Below are positions 42,391 to 51,373 of a stretch of 64,000 nt of DNA, piece after piece. Within the stretch, counting starts at the first letter, position 1. Each line of letters opens with the position of its first letter. Source of the stretch: Flavobacterium sp. LC2016-12 (lineage in GTDB: Bacteria > Bacteroidota > Bacteroidia > Flavobacteriales > Flavobacteriaceae); NCBI RefSeq assembly GCF_015351595.1, contig NZ_JADKPT010000005.1, positions 62,001-126,000 of the forward strand. The letters run 5' to 3'. The translations under genes and the position numbers were made by a program. Under the pieces are notes generated by a model that ran no database searches, was not told the DNA's origin, and saw nothing but the letters and a program-made list of their open reading frames with translations.

Positions 42391-43485
42391 CTACAACTGA
42401 TTAATCTCAATCTTCGTCAACTCAGATAATTCTAAAATTCTGTCAACCTCATTTTTATTCGCCACAAAAAACAAATAATTATCTCCGTGTGTATCGTACG
42501 TCATTAATTCAAGATCACGATTCTCTAAAGCCGATTGAATATAAGGAAACAAATCATGGCTATACGTTTCTTCCGGGTATTCGAAATTCAAATCTTCACC
42601 TATCATTTCTGAAATAAAATACTCTGCATCTTCAGGATCAAATTTCCAATCGCTGTTCCAGCAGTCTATGCTTTCAAAAAAACTCCAATGATTTTCAACA
42701 ATCTTATGATATTCTTTTGCTTCTTTTTTAAAATTCTTCAAAAGCTTTTTAGATTGTTTTTCAAGCAGTTTTTCTTCGACATTTCCTCTTGAAACCAATT
42801 TTATAAATTCCTTAAAAGTTTCCTGGTTGATCTCGATTTCTTCCGGTAATAAACTATCTTCTGATGGAAGCTCGATACCTTCAGGTAATTCGATTTGCAT
42901 ATACTGACAAATGCCTTGCAGCACTCTTTCAAATTCTTTAAAACCTAGTTTCTGAACATCATTTTTCGGGTCATTAATATCAATATATTCTGTATCAAGT
43001 ATTCCGCTTGTGTAGTCCAGAAAATAACTGTTATTATACAAAATTCTAAAATCGTTGGTTTCTAAACTATTTGTACAACAAAAGAAAATGACGAAATTAT
43101 GCAAAAGATGTTTTAAATGTTTTTTCATTTCCGGAGTTGGCTCCGTGTAAAACTGAATATGAATATAATCGTATTCTAATTCTGCCTGAATATCCTCTTC
43201 TGAAATAGCTCCAATATTGAGCTTTTTATACAATTCATTTAAAACTTCATACGCATTTTTTAATCCTGCTTTCTTAATTCCATTTTGTGCTTCTTCATTA
43301 TTAAATGAATTTGGAAACGAATATAAATTTACCGAAACCGTATCATAAATACCTTTTAGTTTAATCTCTAATTTATTCTCTTCATTATATAAATAAGAAT
43401 AAATTAAATCAACAACATCAAATGAAACAATTGATTTTGGATCGTTATTCCTGCCAAATAAATTAGAAAAGAAATCTTTTATCAA
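42391..43485 (-). CDS. acidic protein of unknown function, coupled to FAD dehydrogenase gene
   Basis: 364-residue cytosolic protein, Glu/Asp-rich, with no signal or membrane segment. Non-ATG start: the frame closes just upstream and the first plausible codon is TTG at 43485, 6 nt after the stop of the FAD gene. The N-terminal part is a mixed alpha/beta domain; the C-terminal 100 residues (WSFFESIDCWNSDWKFDPED..., ending DTHGDNYLFFVANKNEVDRI) vaguely recall DUF6630-type proteins. I do not claim a function. Tight spacing suggests co-expression with the FAD-dependent dehydrogenase. Confidence 0.68.
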   Translation of the reverse strand: MIKDFFSNLFGRNNDPKSIVSFDVVDLIYSYLYNEENKLEIKLKGIYDTVSVNLYSFPNSFNNEEAQNGIKKAGLKNAYEVLNELYKKLNIGAISEEDIQAELEYDYIHIQFYTEPTPEMKKHLKHLLHNFVIFFCCTNSLETNDFRILYNNSYFLDYTSGILDTEYIDINDPKNDVQKLGFKEFERVLQGICQYMQIELPEGIELPSEDSLLPEEIEINQETFKEFIKLVSRGNVEEKLLEKQSKKLLKNFKKEAKEYHKIVENHWSFFESIDCWNSDWKFDPEDAEYFISEMIGEDLNFEYPEETYSHDLFPYIQSALENRDLELMTYDTHGDNYLFFVANKNEVDRILELSELTKIEINQL

Positions 43486-43491
43486 AATATA

Positions 43492-45051
43492 TTATTTTAA
43501 AGTTTCAGCAATCATCAAAGCACATTTTTCTCCATCAATTGCTGCTGAAATAATTCCGCCCGCATATCCCGCTCCTTCTCCGCAAGGGTACAAACCTTTT
43601 ATTTGTAAATGCTCGTATGTAATAGGATCTCTCGGAATTCTAACGGGAGATGACGTTCTGCTTTCCGGAGCATGTAAAATAGCTTCGTTAGTCAAATAAC
43701 CACGCATTGATTTTCCGAATTCCTTGAAACCTTCGCGCAAAATCTGTGATAAAAATCCCGGAAAAACCTGCCCCATTTCAACGGAAGTTGTTCCCGGAAC
43801 ATAAGACGTTTTCGGAATATCTGCCGAAACTTTATTTTGGGTGAAATCGATCATTCTTTGTGCCGGAACTTTTTGAGTCTCTCCTGCCAAATGCCATGCC
43901 TTCTGTTCAATACTTTTCTGGAATTCCATACCGGCCAAAGCTCCAAATTTCTCGAAAGGCTTAAAATCTTCCAATTTCAATTCGATCACAATTCCGGAGT
44001 TTGCCGTAACCTGATCCCGTTTAGATGGAGACCAGCCGTTTGTAACTACTTCACCCGGACTTGTAGCACAGGGTGCAATTACACCCCCTGGACACATACA
44101 AAAAGAATACATTCCGCGACCATTAACTTGTTTTACGATCGAATATGGTGCTGGAGGCAAATGTTCGCCACGATAATCACAACTGTATTGTATACTGTCA
44201 ATTAATTGTTGCGAATGCTCTGCACGAACACCCAAAGCAAAAGGTTTTGCTTCTATAAAAATTTTCTTTTTGTCTAATAATTCGAAAATATCACGTGCCG
44301 AATGTCCTGTTGCCAGAATTAATTTATTCGCCAGAATCTTGTCTCCGGTTTGTGTTACAATTCCTTCAACTTCATTATTTTTTACTAAAATGTCAGTAAC
44401 TCGGGTATCAAACAAAACCTGACCACCAAATTCGATAATTTTATTTCGGATATCCTCAATGATCTTAGGCAATTTATTCGTTCCGATATGCGGATGCGCT
44501 TCTACCAAAATATCTTCAGAAGCTCCAAAAGCTACTAAAAGTTCTAAAATTCTGGTAACATCGCCACGCTTTTTTGAACGTGTATATAATTTTCCGTCAG
44601 AATACGTTCCTGCTCCACCTTCTCCAAAACAATAGTTAGAATCTTCGTTTACCAAATGATCGACATTAATTGCTTTTAAATCTCGTCGGCGACCGCGAAC
44701 ATCTTTTCCACGTTCGATTACAATTGGTTTTAAGCCTAATTCAATTAATTGCAATGCAGCAAAAAGTCCAGCCGGACCAGCTCCAACTACAATAACTTCC
44801 TGTGCAGAAGAAACGTTTTTATATAGAGGTAATTCTATTTTAGTTTCCTGAAAAGGTTCGCCCTGCAAATAAATAATGACTTTCAAATTGATTTTTATCG
44901 CTTTTTGACGCGCATCAATCGAACGTTTTAAAATAGAAATATGTTGAATTTCCTTAGTAGAAACTTTTATTTGTTTAGACAAATAGTCTTTTAGCAACAA
45001 TTCGTTTGCAGCTATTTCCGGAGTTACCTGAAGTAAAAGTTCTCTTGGCAT
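43492..45051 (-). CDS. FAD-dependent dehydrogenase (COG2509 type)
   Basis: 519-residue NAD(P)/FAD-dependent oxidoreductase. After an alpha/beta N-terminal domain comes the dinucleotide-binding VVGAGPAGLFAALQL (about 92-106); later ATGHSARDIF, and a C-terminal GEGAGYAGGIISAAIDG typical of the YtfL/HI0933-like group that binds FAD in a two-domain fold. The C-terminal Cys-containing MCPGG and GVRAEHSQQL motifs fit COG2509. The physiological substrate is unknown. The downstream unknown gene (TTG start) lies 6 nt after the stop. Confidence 0.85.
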   Translation of the reverse strand: MPRELLLQVTPEIAANELLLKDYLSKQIKVSTKEIQHISILKRSIDARQKAIKINLKVIIYLQGEPFQETKIELPLYKNVSSAQEVIVVGAGPAGLFAALQLIELGLKPIVIERGKDVRGRRRDLKAINVDHLVNEDSNYCFGEGGAGTYSDGKLYTRSKKRGDVTRILELLVAFGASEDILVEAHPHIGTNKLPKIIEDIRNKIIEFGGQVLFDTRVTDILVKNNEVEGIVTQTGDKILANKLILATGHSARDIFELLDKKKIFIEAKPFALGVRAEHSQQLIDSIQYSCDYRGEHLPPAPYSIVKQVNGRGMYSFCMCPGGVIAPCATSPGEVVTNGWSPSKRDQVTANSGIVIELKLEDFKPFEKFGALAGMEFQKSIEQKAWHLAGETQKVPAQRMIDFTQNKVSADIPKTSYVPGTTSVEMGQVFPGFLSQILREGFKEFGKSMRGYLTNEAILHAPESRTSSPVRIPRDPITYEHLQIKGLYPCGEGAGYAGGIISAAIDGEKCALMIAETLK

Positions 45052-45127
45052 TGTTTTTTATTTTTCAATTAGCTTTTCTATTTATGAAAAGAACATGCAA
45101 AAATAACATTTTGAAATGAGATTATAT

Positions 45128-45274
45128 AATTAACCGTAAAGTGCACTAAGATTTTTTAGAGGTATGTTTTTAAAAACACAAAGTCCTTAAAGCTTTGTGT
45201 TGATCTAGCTTTGCGAACTTTGTGTTTTATATGCATACAGTAAAATTAAATCTTAGTGCACTTTGCGGTTAATT
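45128..45274. repeat. large nested palindrome (possible interspersed element)
   Basis: Outer arms of 27 nt (45128-45154 with 45248-45274, one G-T pair) contain the motif GTGCACTAAGA. Inside are a GTATG/CATAC pair (45162-45166/45234-45238) and a 12-bp arm AAAACACAAAGT / ACTTTGTGTTTT (45173-45184/45217-45228). Such a layered structure is too regular for chance in a 147-nt span. No coding potential. Confidence 0.8.
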
Positions 45275-45312
45275 ATGCAGCAACTTTTCTCTTCTTCGTA
45301 AAATAGACTTTG

Positions 45313-45320
45313 TACCTTTG
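45313..45320 (+). promoter_or_regulatory. putative -7 box for the small protein at 45351
   Basis: TACCTTTG 31 nt before the ATG; the repeated ACCTTTG/CCTTTGTACC around it is a low-complexity stretch. No -33 found. Confidence 0.35.
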
Positions 45321-45350
45321 CACCTCTGAACCTTTGTACCTCTAAAAAAA

Positions 45351-45602
45351 ATGTCTAGAAAAATAAAATTGATTTGGGATTTCCGTGGTCCGGCTTCAGC
45401 AAAAACTGCTGAACATCACGAAATTCATTTGAAAGAATATATCGCTATAGAAAAACTGCCGTTAAATATTACGGGTTTTAAAATTATAAACGATATGCAC
45501 GCAACTGCTTTTATGGTGGTTACAGAAGAAAATATGATTCCGGTAAGAGATGCTTTAAAACCGCATCGTGGGGAAGTATATGTCGAAAGTCAAAAGTCTT
45601 AA
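45351..45602 (+). CDS. small conserved protein of unknown function
   Basis: 83 residues, no signal peptide, starting MSRKIKLIWDFRGPASAKTAEHHEIHLKEY. An alpha/beta sequence with GFKIINDMHATAFMVVTEENM and KPHRGEVYVE near the end. The length and start are convincing. It looks like the family of short Bacteroidota proteins of this pattern, but I know no function. The terminator arm overlaps its stop codon. Confidence 0.75.
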   Translation: MSRKIKLIWDFRGPASAKTAEHHEIHLKEYIAIEKLPLNITGFKIINDMHATAFMVVTEENMIPVRDALKPHRGEVYVESQKS

Positions 45603-45642
45603 AGTCGAAAGTTTGAGCACAAACATCGGACTTTAAGACTTT
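45593..45642 (+). terminator. terminator overlapping the stop codon
   Basis: 14-bp arms AAAGTCTTAAAGTC / GACTTTAAGACTTT (45593-45606/45629-45642) with the TAA stop (45600-45602) inside the left arm; followed by a T-rich stretch. It may also end the convergent recQ transcript. Confidence 0.7.
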
Positions 45643-45662
45643 CGACTTTTTAACTTTATGAC

Positions 45663-47858
45663 TTAGTTAGCTACTTCACTAATAAACTTAATTCTCATCA
45701 GCCTTAATTCATCAATATCATAATCGCCATCGAATTCCTTTAATGCATCTTCGATTTTATCAGATTCTGATTCCATGAAATAATTGTGAATTTCTTCTTG
45801 TTGATCATCGTCAAGCATATCGTCAACCCAATATTTGATATTTAGTTTGGTACCAGCATAAACAATTTGCTCCATTTCTTTGATCAAAGCATCCATCGTA
45901 AGACCTTTTGCTGAAGCAATATCCTTCAATGATAATTTGCGATCTATATTTTGAATGATATATAATTTGTTAGCTGAATTTACTCCTGTAGATTTTACAA
46001 CCAAATCGTCTGGACGAATGATATCATTATCTTCAACATAACGACTAATAAGTGCTACAAATTCCCCGCCATATTTCTTAGCTTTTCCTTCTCCAACACC
46101 ATGAATATTAAACAATTCAGGTAAAGTAATTGGGTATTTCAAAGCCATATCTTCAAGTGAAGGATCCTGGAAAACAACAAACGGAGGCACTCCCAGTTTT
46201 TTGGCTACTTTTTTACGCAGTTCACGCAACATTCCCATTAAAACTTCATCAGCAGTTCCTGATGATTTCGATGCGGTTACGATTGCTTCATCTTCAGATT
46301 CATTGTATTCATGATCTTCAGACATTAAAAAGGATACAGGTTTTTTAATGAAGTTCAAACCTTCTTTAGTGATTTTCACTACACCATACGTTTCAATATC
46401 TTTGGATAAATAGCCTGCCACTAAAACTTGTCGCAGTAAAGCCATCCAATATTTTTCGTCATGATCTGAGCCTGAACCGAAAAAGGATTGCGTATCTGTT
46501 TTATGTGCTTTAATAACGGCGTTAATACGTCCTATTAAAGTAAACACAATTTCTTTTGATTTGTAAATATGTTTGGTGTCTCGAACGATTTCCAACAATT
46601 TAACGACTTGATCCTGCGCTTCAATTTTATTTTTAGGATTACGAACGTTGTCATCCATATCTGCACCTTCTCCGTTTTCACTGTCAAATTCTTCACCAAA
46701 ATAATGTAATAGGAACTTTCTTCGTGACATAGAAGTTTCGGCATAAGCCACAACTTCCTGCAAAAGGGCGAAACCAATTTCCTGTTCAGCAACTGGTTTT
46801 CCTGACATGAATTTCTCCAGCTTTTCTACATCTTTATAAGAGTAATAGGCTAAACAATGTCCTTCTCCTCCATCACGACCGGCACGACCGGTTTCCTGAT
46901 AATAACTTTCTAATGATTTTGGAATATCATGATGAATTACAAAACGAACGTCTGGTTTATCGATTCCCATTCCGAAAGCGATTGTTGCTACCACCACATC
47001 TACATCTTCCATCAAAAACATATCCTGATGTTTGGCGCGGGTTTTAGCGTCCAGACCTGCGTGATAAGGAACAGCACTGATTCCGTTAACTTGTAATACT
47101 TCGGCAATTGATTCGACTTTTTTACGGCTTAAGCAATAAATAATTCCGGACTTGCCTTTATGTTGTTTGATAAACCGAATGATATCCGATTCAATATTTT
47201 TCGTTTTTGTTCGAACTTCGTAGTACAAGTTCGGCCTATTGAATGATGCTTTGAAAGTATTTGCATCAGACATATCAAGGTTTTTCAGAATATCTTCCTG
47301 AACTTTTGGGGTTGCAGTTGCGGTAAGTCCTATAATTGGTACCTGACCTAATTGTTTTATTATATTTTTTAGATTTCGGTATTCCGGTCGAAAATCATGT
47401 CCCCATTCTGAAATACAATGCGCTTCATCAATTGCGACAAACGAAATGGGCACACTCTGTAAAAAAGCCACATATTCTTCTTTAGTCAAAGATTCCGGCG
47501 CGACATACAAAAGTTTGGTTAAGCCAGAGGTGATGTCTTTTTTAACTTGTGCAATTTCTGTTTTTGTGAGGGATGAATTTAACACATGGGCAATTCCGTT
47601 TTCTGAAGAAAGGCTTCGAATCGCATCAACCTGATTTTTCATCAAAGCAATCAAAGGAGAAACAACAATGGCTGTTCCGTCCTGAATTAAAGCGGGTAAT
47701 TGATAACAAAGAGACTTTCCACCGCCTGTTGGCATAATTACAAAAGTATTCTTCTTATCTAAAATACTCGTAATGACTTGCTCCTGCAAGCCCTTAAATT
47801 GGCTAAAGCCGAAATACTTCTTTAATTCCTTGTGTATTTCAATTTCGTTTGAATTCAT
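45663..47858 (-). CDS. recQ: ATP-dependent DNA helicase RecQ
   Basis: 3'-5' DNA helicase for recombination and fork repair. 731 residues, longer than E. coli RecQ (610), with an extended C-terminus. Helicase core: VIMPTGGGKSLCYQLPAL (Walker A), IDEAHCISEWGHDFRPEY (DEAH box), then motifs TATATPK and QETGRAGRDG. The zinc-binding region typical of RecQ is not obvious. The HRDC-like domain (MLRELRKKVAKKLGVPPFVVFQD) lies near 540, followed by about 150 further residues, acidic near the end. ATG start at 47858. Confidence 0.95.
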   Translation of the reverse strand: MNSNEIEIHKELKKYFGFSQFKGLQEQVITSILDKKNTFVIMPTGGGKSLCYQLPALIQDGTAIVVSPLIALMKNQVDAIRSLSSENGIAHVLNSSLTKTEIAQVKKDITSGLTKLLYVAPESLTKEEYVAFLQSVPISFVAIDEAHCISEWGHDFRPEYRNLKNIIKQLGQVPIIGLTATATPKVQEDILKNLDMSDANTFKASFNRPNLYYEVRTKTKNIESDIIRFIKQHKGKSGIIYCLSRKKVESIAEVLQVNGISAVPYHAGLDAKTRAKHQDMFLMEDVDVVVATIAFGMGIDKPDVRFVIHHDIPKSLESYYQETGRAGRDGGEGHCLAYYSYKDVEKLEKFMSGKPVAEQEIGFALLQEVVAYAETSMSRRKFLLHYFGEEFDSENGEGADMDDNVRNPKNKIEAQDQVVKLLEIVRDTKHIYKSKEIVFTLIGRINAVIKAHKTDTQSFFGSGSDHDEKYWMALLRQVLVAGYLSKDIETYGVVKITKEGLNFIKKPVSFLMSEDHEYNESEDEAIVTASKSSGTADEVLMGMLRELRKKVAKKLGVPPFVVFQDPSLEDMALKYPITLPELFNIHGVGEGKAKKYGGEFVALISRYVEDNDIIRPDDLVVKSTGVNSANKLYIIQNIDRKLSLKDIASAKGLTMDALIKEMEQIVYAGTKLNIKYWVDDMLDDDQQEEIHNYFMESESDKIEDALKEFDGDYDIDELRLMRIKFISEVAN

Positions 47859-47883
47859 TCTTTATATTAATGGATATTTTGTA

Positions 47884-47891
47884 TAAATTTG
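47884..47891 (+). promoter_or_regulatory. -7 box of kdsD, ruling out the TTG at 47889
   Basis: TAAATTTG (47884-47891) ends exactly in the upstream in-frame TTG, so that codon lies in the promoter and translation must start later, at the TTG 47946. Confidence 0.5.
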
Positions 47892-47945
47892 CAACACATA
47901 AAGATACAACTTTCTTTTATACATACAAATTTTAAATATTCTGTT

Positions 47946-48911
47946 TTGATTTCAAAAGAAAATATATTGGCGATCGCCAAAAAAACCATACTATCTGAAA
48001 GTGAAGCAATTATAAAGTTAATTGATTTTCTTGACGAAAATTTCTACGAAGCTGTTCAACGCATTTACGAAACCAAAGGCCGATTGATCGTTACCGGAAT
48101 AGGAAAAAGCGCAATAATCGCCCAAAAAATGGTTGCCACTTTTAACTCAACCGGAACTCCTTCTATGTTTCTGCATGCCTCAGAAGCTATTCATGGCGAC
48201 TTAGGAATGATTCAAAAAGAAGACATCATTATTTGCATTTCAAAAAGCGGTAACAGTCCTGAAATAAAAGTCCTTGTTCCTCTATTAAAACGTTTCGGAA
48301 ACATTTTAATTGCGATCACAGGAAACATAACTTCATCATTAGCAAAAGGTTCTGATTATGTTCTGAACACTACAGTTGAGACGGAAGCCTGCCCAATAAA
48401 CCTTGCTCCAACAAACAGTACAACAGCACAACTTGTAATAGGTGATGCATTAGCCGTTTGTTTGATGGAAATGCGCGATTTCAAACCAGAAGATTTTGCA
48501 GTATATCACCCAGGCGGTGCTTTAGGTAAAAAACTATTGCTTCGTGTAAAAGACATGATTGAACATTCGTTAAAACCAATGGTAACACCGGAGACTTCGA
48601 TCAAAAAAGCTATTTTTGAAATCTCTGAAAAAAGATTAGGCGTAACGGCAGTAATTGAAGACAATAAAATTATTGGAATTATTACTGATGGAGACATCCG
48701 ACGAATGCTAAACGACGTAGATACTATTGCGGACTTAACTGCAAGGGATATTATGTCTAAAAACCCTAAAGTAGTTTCTTCAGAGACGATGGCAGTTGAC
48801 GCATTAAATATTTTAGAAGATTTTTCCATAACACAACTCATTGTTGCTGACAATGGCGAGTACAAAGGAGTATTACATTTACATGACATATTAAAAGAAG
48901 GAATCGTATAA
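47946..48911 (+). CDS. kdsD: KdsD/KpsF arabinose-5-phosphate isomerase (TTG start)
   Basis: Makes arabinose-5-P from ribulose-5-P for Kdo in lipopolysaccharide. From the TTG at 47946 (ISKENILAIAKK...) the protein is 321 residues, the family length. An SIS domain (about 35-170) has GIGKSAIIAQKMVATFNSTG, CISKSGNSPE, and the AVYHPGGALGKKLL end; two CBS domains follow (about 190-321). The preceding in-frame TTG lies inside a -7 box. Start of the kdsD-tatC-AhpD-like-lptB envelope cluster. Confidence 0.92.
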   Translation: MISKENILAIAKKTILSESEAIIKLIDFLDENFYEAVQRIYETKGRLIVTGIGKSAIIAQKMVATFNSTGTPSMFLHASEAIHGDLGMIQKEDIIICISKSGNSPEIKVLVPLLKRFGNILIAITGNITSSLAKGSDYVLNTTVETEACPINLAPTNSTTAQLVIGDALAVCLMEMRDFKPEDFAVYHPGGALGKKLLLRVKDMIEHSLKPMVTPETSIKKAIFEISEKRLGVTAVIEDNKIIGIITDGDIRRMLNDVDTIADLTARDIMSKNPKVVSSETMAVDALNILEDFSITQLIVADNGEYKGVLHLHDILKEGIV

Positions 48912-49729
48912 TGGCAAAAAAGAACCTTGGCGAGATGTCATTTTTAGACCATCTTGAAGAACTTAGATGGTTATTAGTTAGAAGTACAACTGCAACGCTG
49001 ATAATGGCATTTGTAACTTATTTTATCAGTGATTATTTATTTGACAAAATCATTTTAGGTCCAACCAGACCTAGTTTTTTTACTTATGTATGGTTTTGTG
49101 ATTTATCACATCAATTAGGATTTGCGGATAGTATCTGTATTACCGAACTAAATTTCATTATTCAAAATACGGAGATGGAAGGTCAGGTAAACATCTTTGT
49201 ATGGATGTGTATTTTGGCTGGTTTCATCTTAAGTTTTCCTTATATTTTATGGGAAATCTGGAAGTTTATCAGTCCTGCCTTATATGAAAAAGAAAGAAAA
49301 AATGCGAAAGTATTTATATTCACATCCTCTTTACTTTTCTTTTTAGGAGTATTGTTTGGTTATTTTGTTGTTATTCCGATGTCAGTGAATTTCGTTGCAA
49401 CTTTCTCTGTGAGTGATGTCGTAAAGAATCAATTTACCCTGGACTCTTACATGGGAATGGTAAAAACAAGTATTTTGGGTAGTGCAATCTTTTTTGAATT
49501 GCCAATAGCTATTTATTTCTTAACCAAATTAGGATTAGTAACCCCTGATTTCTTAAGAAAATATTGGAAGTATGCCGTGATTATCATTTTGATTATTGCC
49601 GCAATCGTAACTCCTCCGGACGTAGTAAGTCAGACTATTGTAGCAATACCAATGTTGCTTATCTACGAAGTGAGTATCCTGATTTCAAGGATTGTTTATA
49701 GAAATAAATTAAAGGAAAAAAATGTCTGA
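48911..49729 (+). CDS. tatC: TatC, twin-arginine translocase subunit
   Basis: Polytopic receptor of the Tat export pathway for folded proteins. 272 residues with the expected start MSFLDHLEELRWLLVRS (about 8-24) and six membrane segments, the last ending IPMLLIYEVSILIS. The ATG overlaps the kdsD stop by one base. A longer than usual loop (PTRPSFFTYVWFCDLSHQLGFADSICITELN) follows the first membrane segment. Confidence 0.94.
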   Translation: MAKKNLGEMSFLDHLEELRWLLVRSTTATLIMAFVTYFISDYLFDKIILGPTRPSFFTYVWFCDLSHQLGFADSICITELNFIIQNTEMEGQVNIFVWMCILAGFILSFPYILWEIWKFISPALYEKERKNAKVFIFTSSLLFFLGVLFGYFVVIPMSVNFVATFSVSDVVKNQFTLDSYMGMVKTSILGSAIFFELPIAIYFLTKLGLVTPDFLRKYWKYAVIIILIIAAIVTPPDVVSQTIVAIPMLLIYEVSILISRIVYRNKLKEKNV

Positions 49730-50075
49730 ATTAATTCAAGAATTTAACGACTATCGTTCTAGAATGAACGAAAAATTATTAGCTGACAATAACAAAATTG
49801 TAAAGCGAATTTTCAACCTTGATACCAACGCTTATGCGCCGGGAGCTCTTGATGTAAAAACAAAAGAACTTTTAGGATTAGTGGCATCAGCCGTTTTACG
49901 TTGTGATGACTGCGTAAAATATCACCTAGAAACAAGCCATAAAGAAGGTGTTACTAAGGAAGAAATGATGGAAGCAATGGGAATCGCAACTTTGGTTGGA
50001 GGAACAATTGTAATTCCGCATTTAAGAAGAGCTTACGAATTCTGGGAAGCTTTGGAAGAAGAGGCTTCTAATTAG
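49722..50075 (+). CDS. carboxymuconolactone decarboxylase-fold (AhpD-like) protein
   Basis: 117-residue all-helical protein overlapping tatC by 8 nt. The catalytic motif CDDCVKYH (CxxCxxxH, about 65-72) suggests an AhpD-type thiol-peroxidase function, and EEMMEAMGIATLVGGT is typical of the CMD fold. A decarboxylase role is unlikely. Often found in this kdsD-tatC-lptB neighbourhood in flavobacteria. Confidence 0.87.
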   Translation: MSELIQEFNDYRSRMNEKLLADNNKIVKRIFNLDTNAYAPGALDVKTKELLGLVASAVLRCDDCVKYHLETSHKEGVTKEEMMEAMGIATLVGGTIVIPHLRRAYEFWEALEEEASN

Positions 50076-50089
50076 AAAATGTGCCAATT

Positions 50090-50286
50090 TGATAATTAGA
50101 TAATTTCTTGAAATGCTCTAATTATTTAATTTAAAAATATCTGAATAGATAATTTGAAAACGCAATAATTTGTTAATTCATTTATCTAGTTGATTATTTT
50201 ACTTTTAATTTGTCCCTTCTAATAAATTTTAAAATTGAATTTGAGTTAGTTTTTTAATTATCTCATTTTCAAATTATCTAATTATC
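50090..50286. repeat. AT-rich spacer with exact 16-bp inverted repeats
   Basis: GATAATTAGATAATTT (50090-50105) recurs as its exact reverse complement AAATTATCTAATTATC (50271-50286), near each end of the 222-bp gap before lptB. No reading frame in between. Probably an interspersed AT-rich repeat; lptB's promoter would lie in it. Confidence 0.55.
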
Positions 50287-50297
50287 TAATTGAAAAA

Positions 50298-51038
50298 ATG
50301 AAGCTAAGAGCCGATAATTTAATCAAAACCTATAAAGGACGTAGTGTTGTAAAAGGGATTTCTGTTGAAGTAAATCAAGGAGAAATCGTGGGACTTTTGG
50401 GTCCAAATGGTGCTGGAAAAACAACTTCGTTTTACATGATTGTGGGATTGGTAAAACCAAATCAGGGAAACATTTATCTGGATGATTTGAACATTACTGA
50501 TTACCCAATGTACAAACGTGCACAACAAGGAATTGGTTATTTGGCACAGGAAGCTTCGGTTTTTAGAAAATTAAGCATTGAAGATAACATCCTAAGTGTT
50601 TTGCAATTGACTAAACTAACGAAAGAAGAGCAAATTGCAAAAATGGAAAGTCTAATTGAAGAATTCAGTTTAGAACATATTCGCACCAACCGAGGCGATT
50701 TACTTTCGGGAGGAGAACGCCGCCGTACTGAAATTGCACGTGCTTTGGCAACAGATCCTAAATTTATTTTATTGGATGAACCTTTCGCGGGAGTTGACCC
50801 GGTTGCAGTTGAAGATATTCAGCGAATTGTAGCGCAATTAAAAAATAAAAATATCGGAATTCTAATTACCGATCACAACGTACAGGAAACTTTAGCGATT
50901 ACTGATAAAACATATCTAATGTTTGAAGGAGGGATTTTGAAAGCGGGAGTTCCGGAAGAATTAGTTGAAGATGAAATGGTACGTCGCGTTTATCTTGGAC
51001 AAAACTTCGAGTTGCGTAAAAAGAAACTTGAATTTTAA
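50298..51038 (+). CDS. lptB: LptB, lipopolysaccharide export ATPase
   Basis: 246-residue ABC ATPase powering LPS extraction from the inner membrane (LptB2FG). Walker A GPNGAGKTTSF (about 35-45), Q-loop LAQEASVFRKL, signature LLSGGERRRTEIARAL (about 137-152), Walker B FILLDEPFAGVDP and ITDHNVQETL. The partners lptF/G are not in the window. Confidence 0.94.
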   Translation: MKLRADNLIKTYKGRSVVKGISVEVNQGEIVGLLGPNGAGKTTSFYMIVGLVKPNQGNIYLDDLNITDYPMYKRAQQGIGYLAQEASVFRKLSIEDNILSVLQLTKLTKEEQIAKMESLIEEFSLEHIRTNRGDLLSGGERRRTEIARALATDPKFILLDEPFAGVDPVAVEDIQRIVAQLKNKNIGILITDHNVQETLAITDKTYLMFEGGILKAGVPEELVEDEMVRRVYLGQNFELRKKKLEF

Positions 51039-51053
51039 AAAAGGTTATATGTG

Positions 51054-51092
51054 AAAGGTAAAAAGTGAAATATAAATTAACTTTTTACCTTT
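51054..51092 (+). terminator. terminator of lptB
   Basis: 13-bp arms AAAGGTAAAAAGT / ACTTTTTACCTTT (51054-51066/51080-51092) followed by a T-run, 15 nt past the stop. Confidence 0.8.
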
Positions 51093-51114
51093 TTTTTCTT
51101 TTATAAATTTTAAA

Positions 51115-51336
51115 ATGAATTCAGAAAAACCAACTCAGGAAGATTACAACAATTGGCATAAAGACCCAAATAATTGGTATTTGGGATTTTTGTACTACAA
51201 CCCAAAGGACAAAAGGTTATTCACACCAAAGAGGATATGGCAGCTTGGTTTAACAATAAATCTTGCTAATCCATATTCTACTTTAATTGTTCTAGCCTTG
51301 TTCTCAATAATTATTCTTGCACTTTTATCAAGATAA
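51115..51336 (+). CDS. DUF5808-type small membrane protein
   Basis: 73 residues. The sequence DPNNWYLGFLYYNPKDKRLFTPKR (about 16-39) is the DUF5808 pattern, in which aromatic and Asp/Pro residues recur, followed by GLTINLANP and a C-terminal membrane helix. Function unknown; similar domains occur in membrane proteins of other bacteria. Monocistronic. Confidence 0.82.
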   Translation: MNSEKPTQEDYNNWHKDPNNWYLGFLYYNPKDKRLFTPKRIWQLGLTINLANPYSTLIVLALFSIIILALLSR

Positions 51337-51373
51337 AGTAATCATAGCAAGTACTGAAAACTGCGGCTGAAAA

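Noticed and set aside
45128..45274. Insertion sequence ends
   Set aside because: No transposase frame or terminal target duplications are visible.
47889..47945. Longer kdsD with a 19-residue N-terminal extension from the TTG at 47889
   Set aside because: The codon lies inside a TAnnTTTG box and the extension is not needed for the family length.
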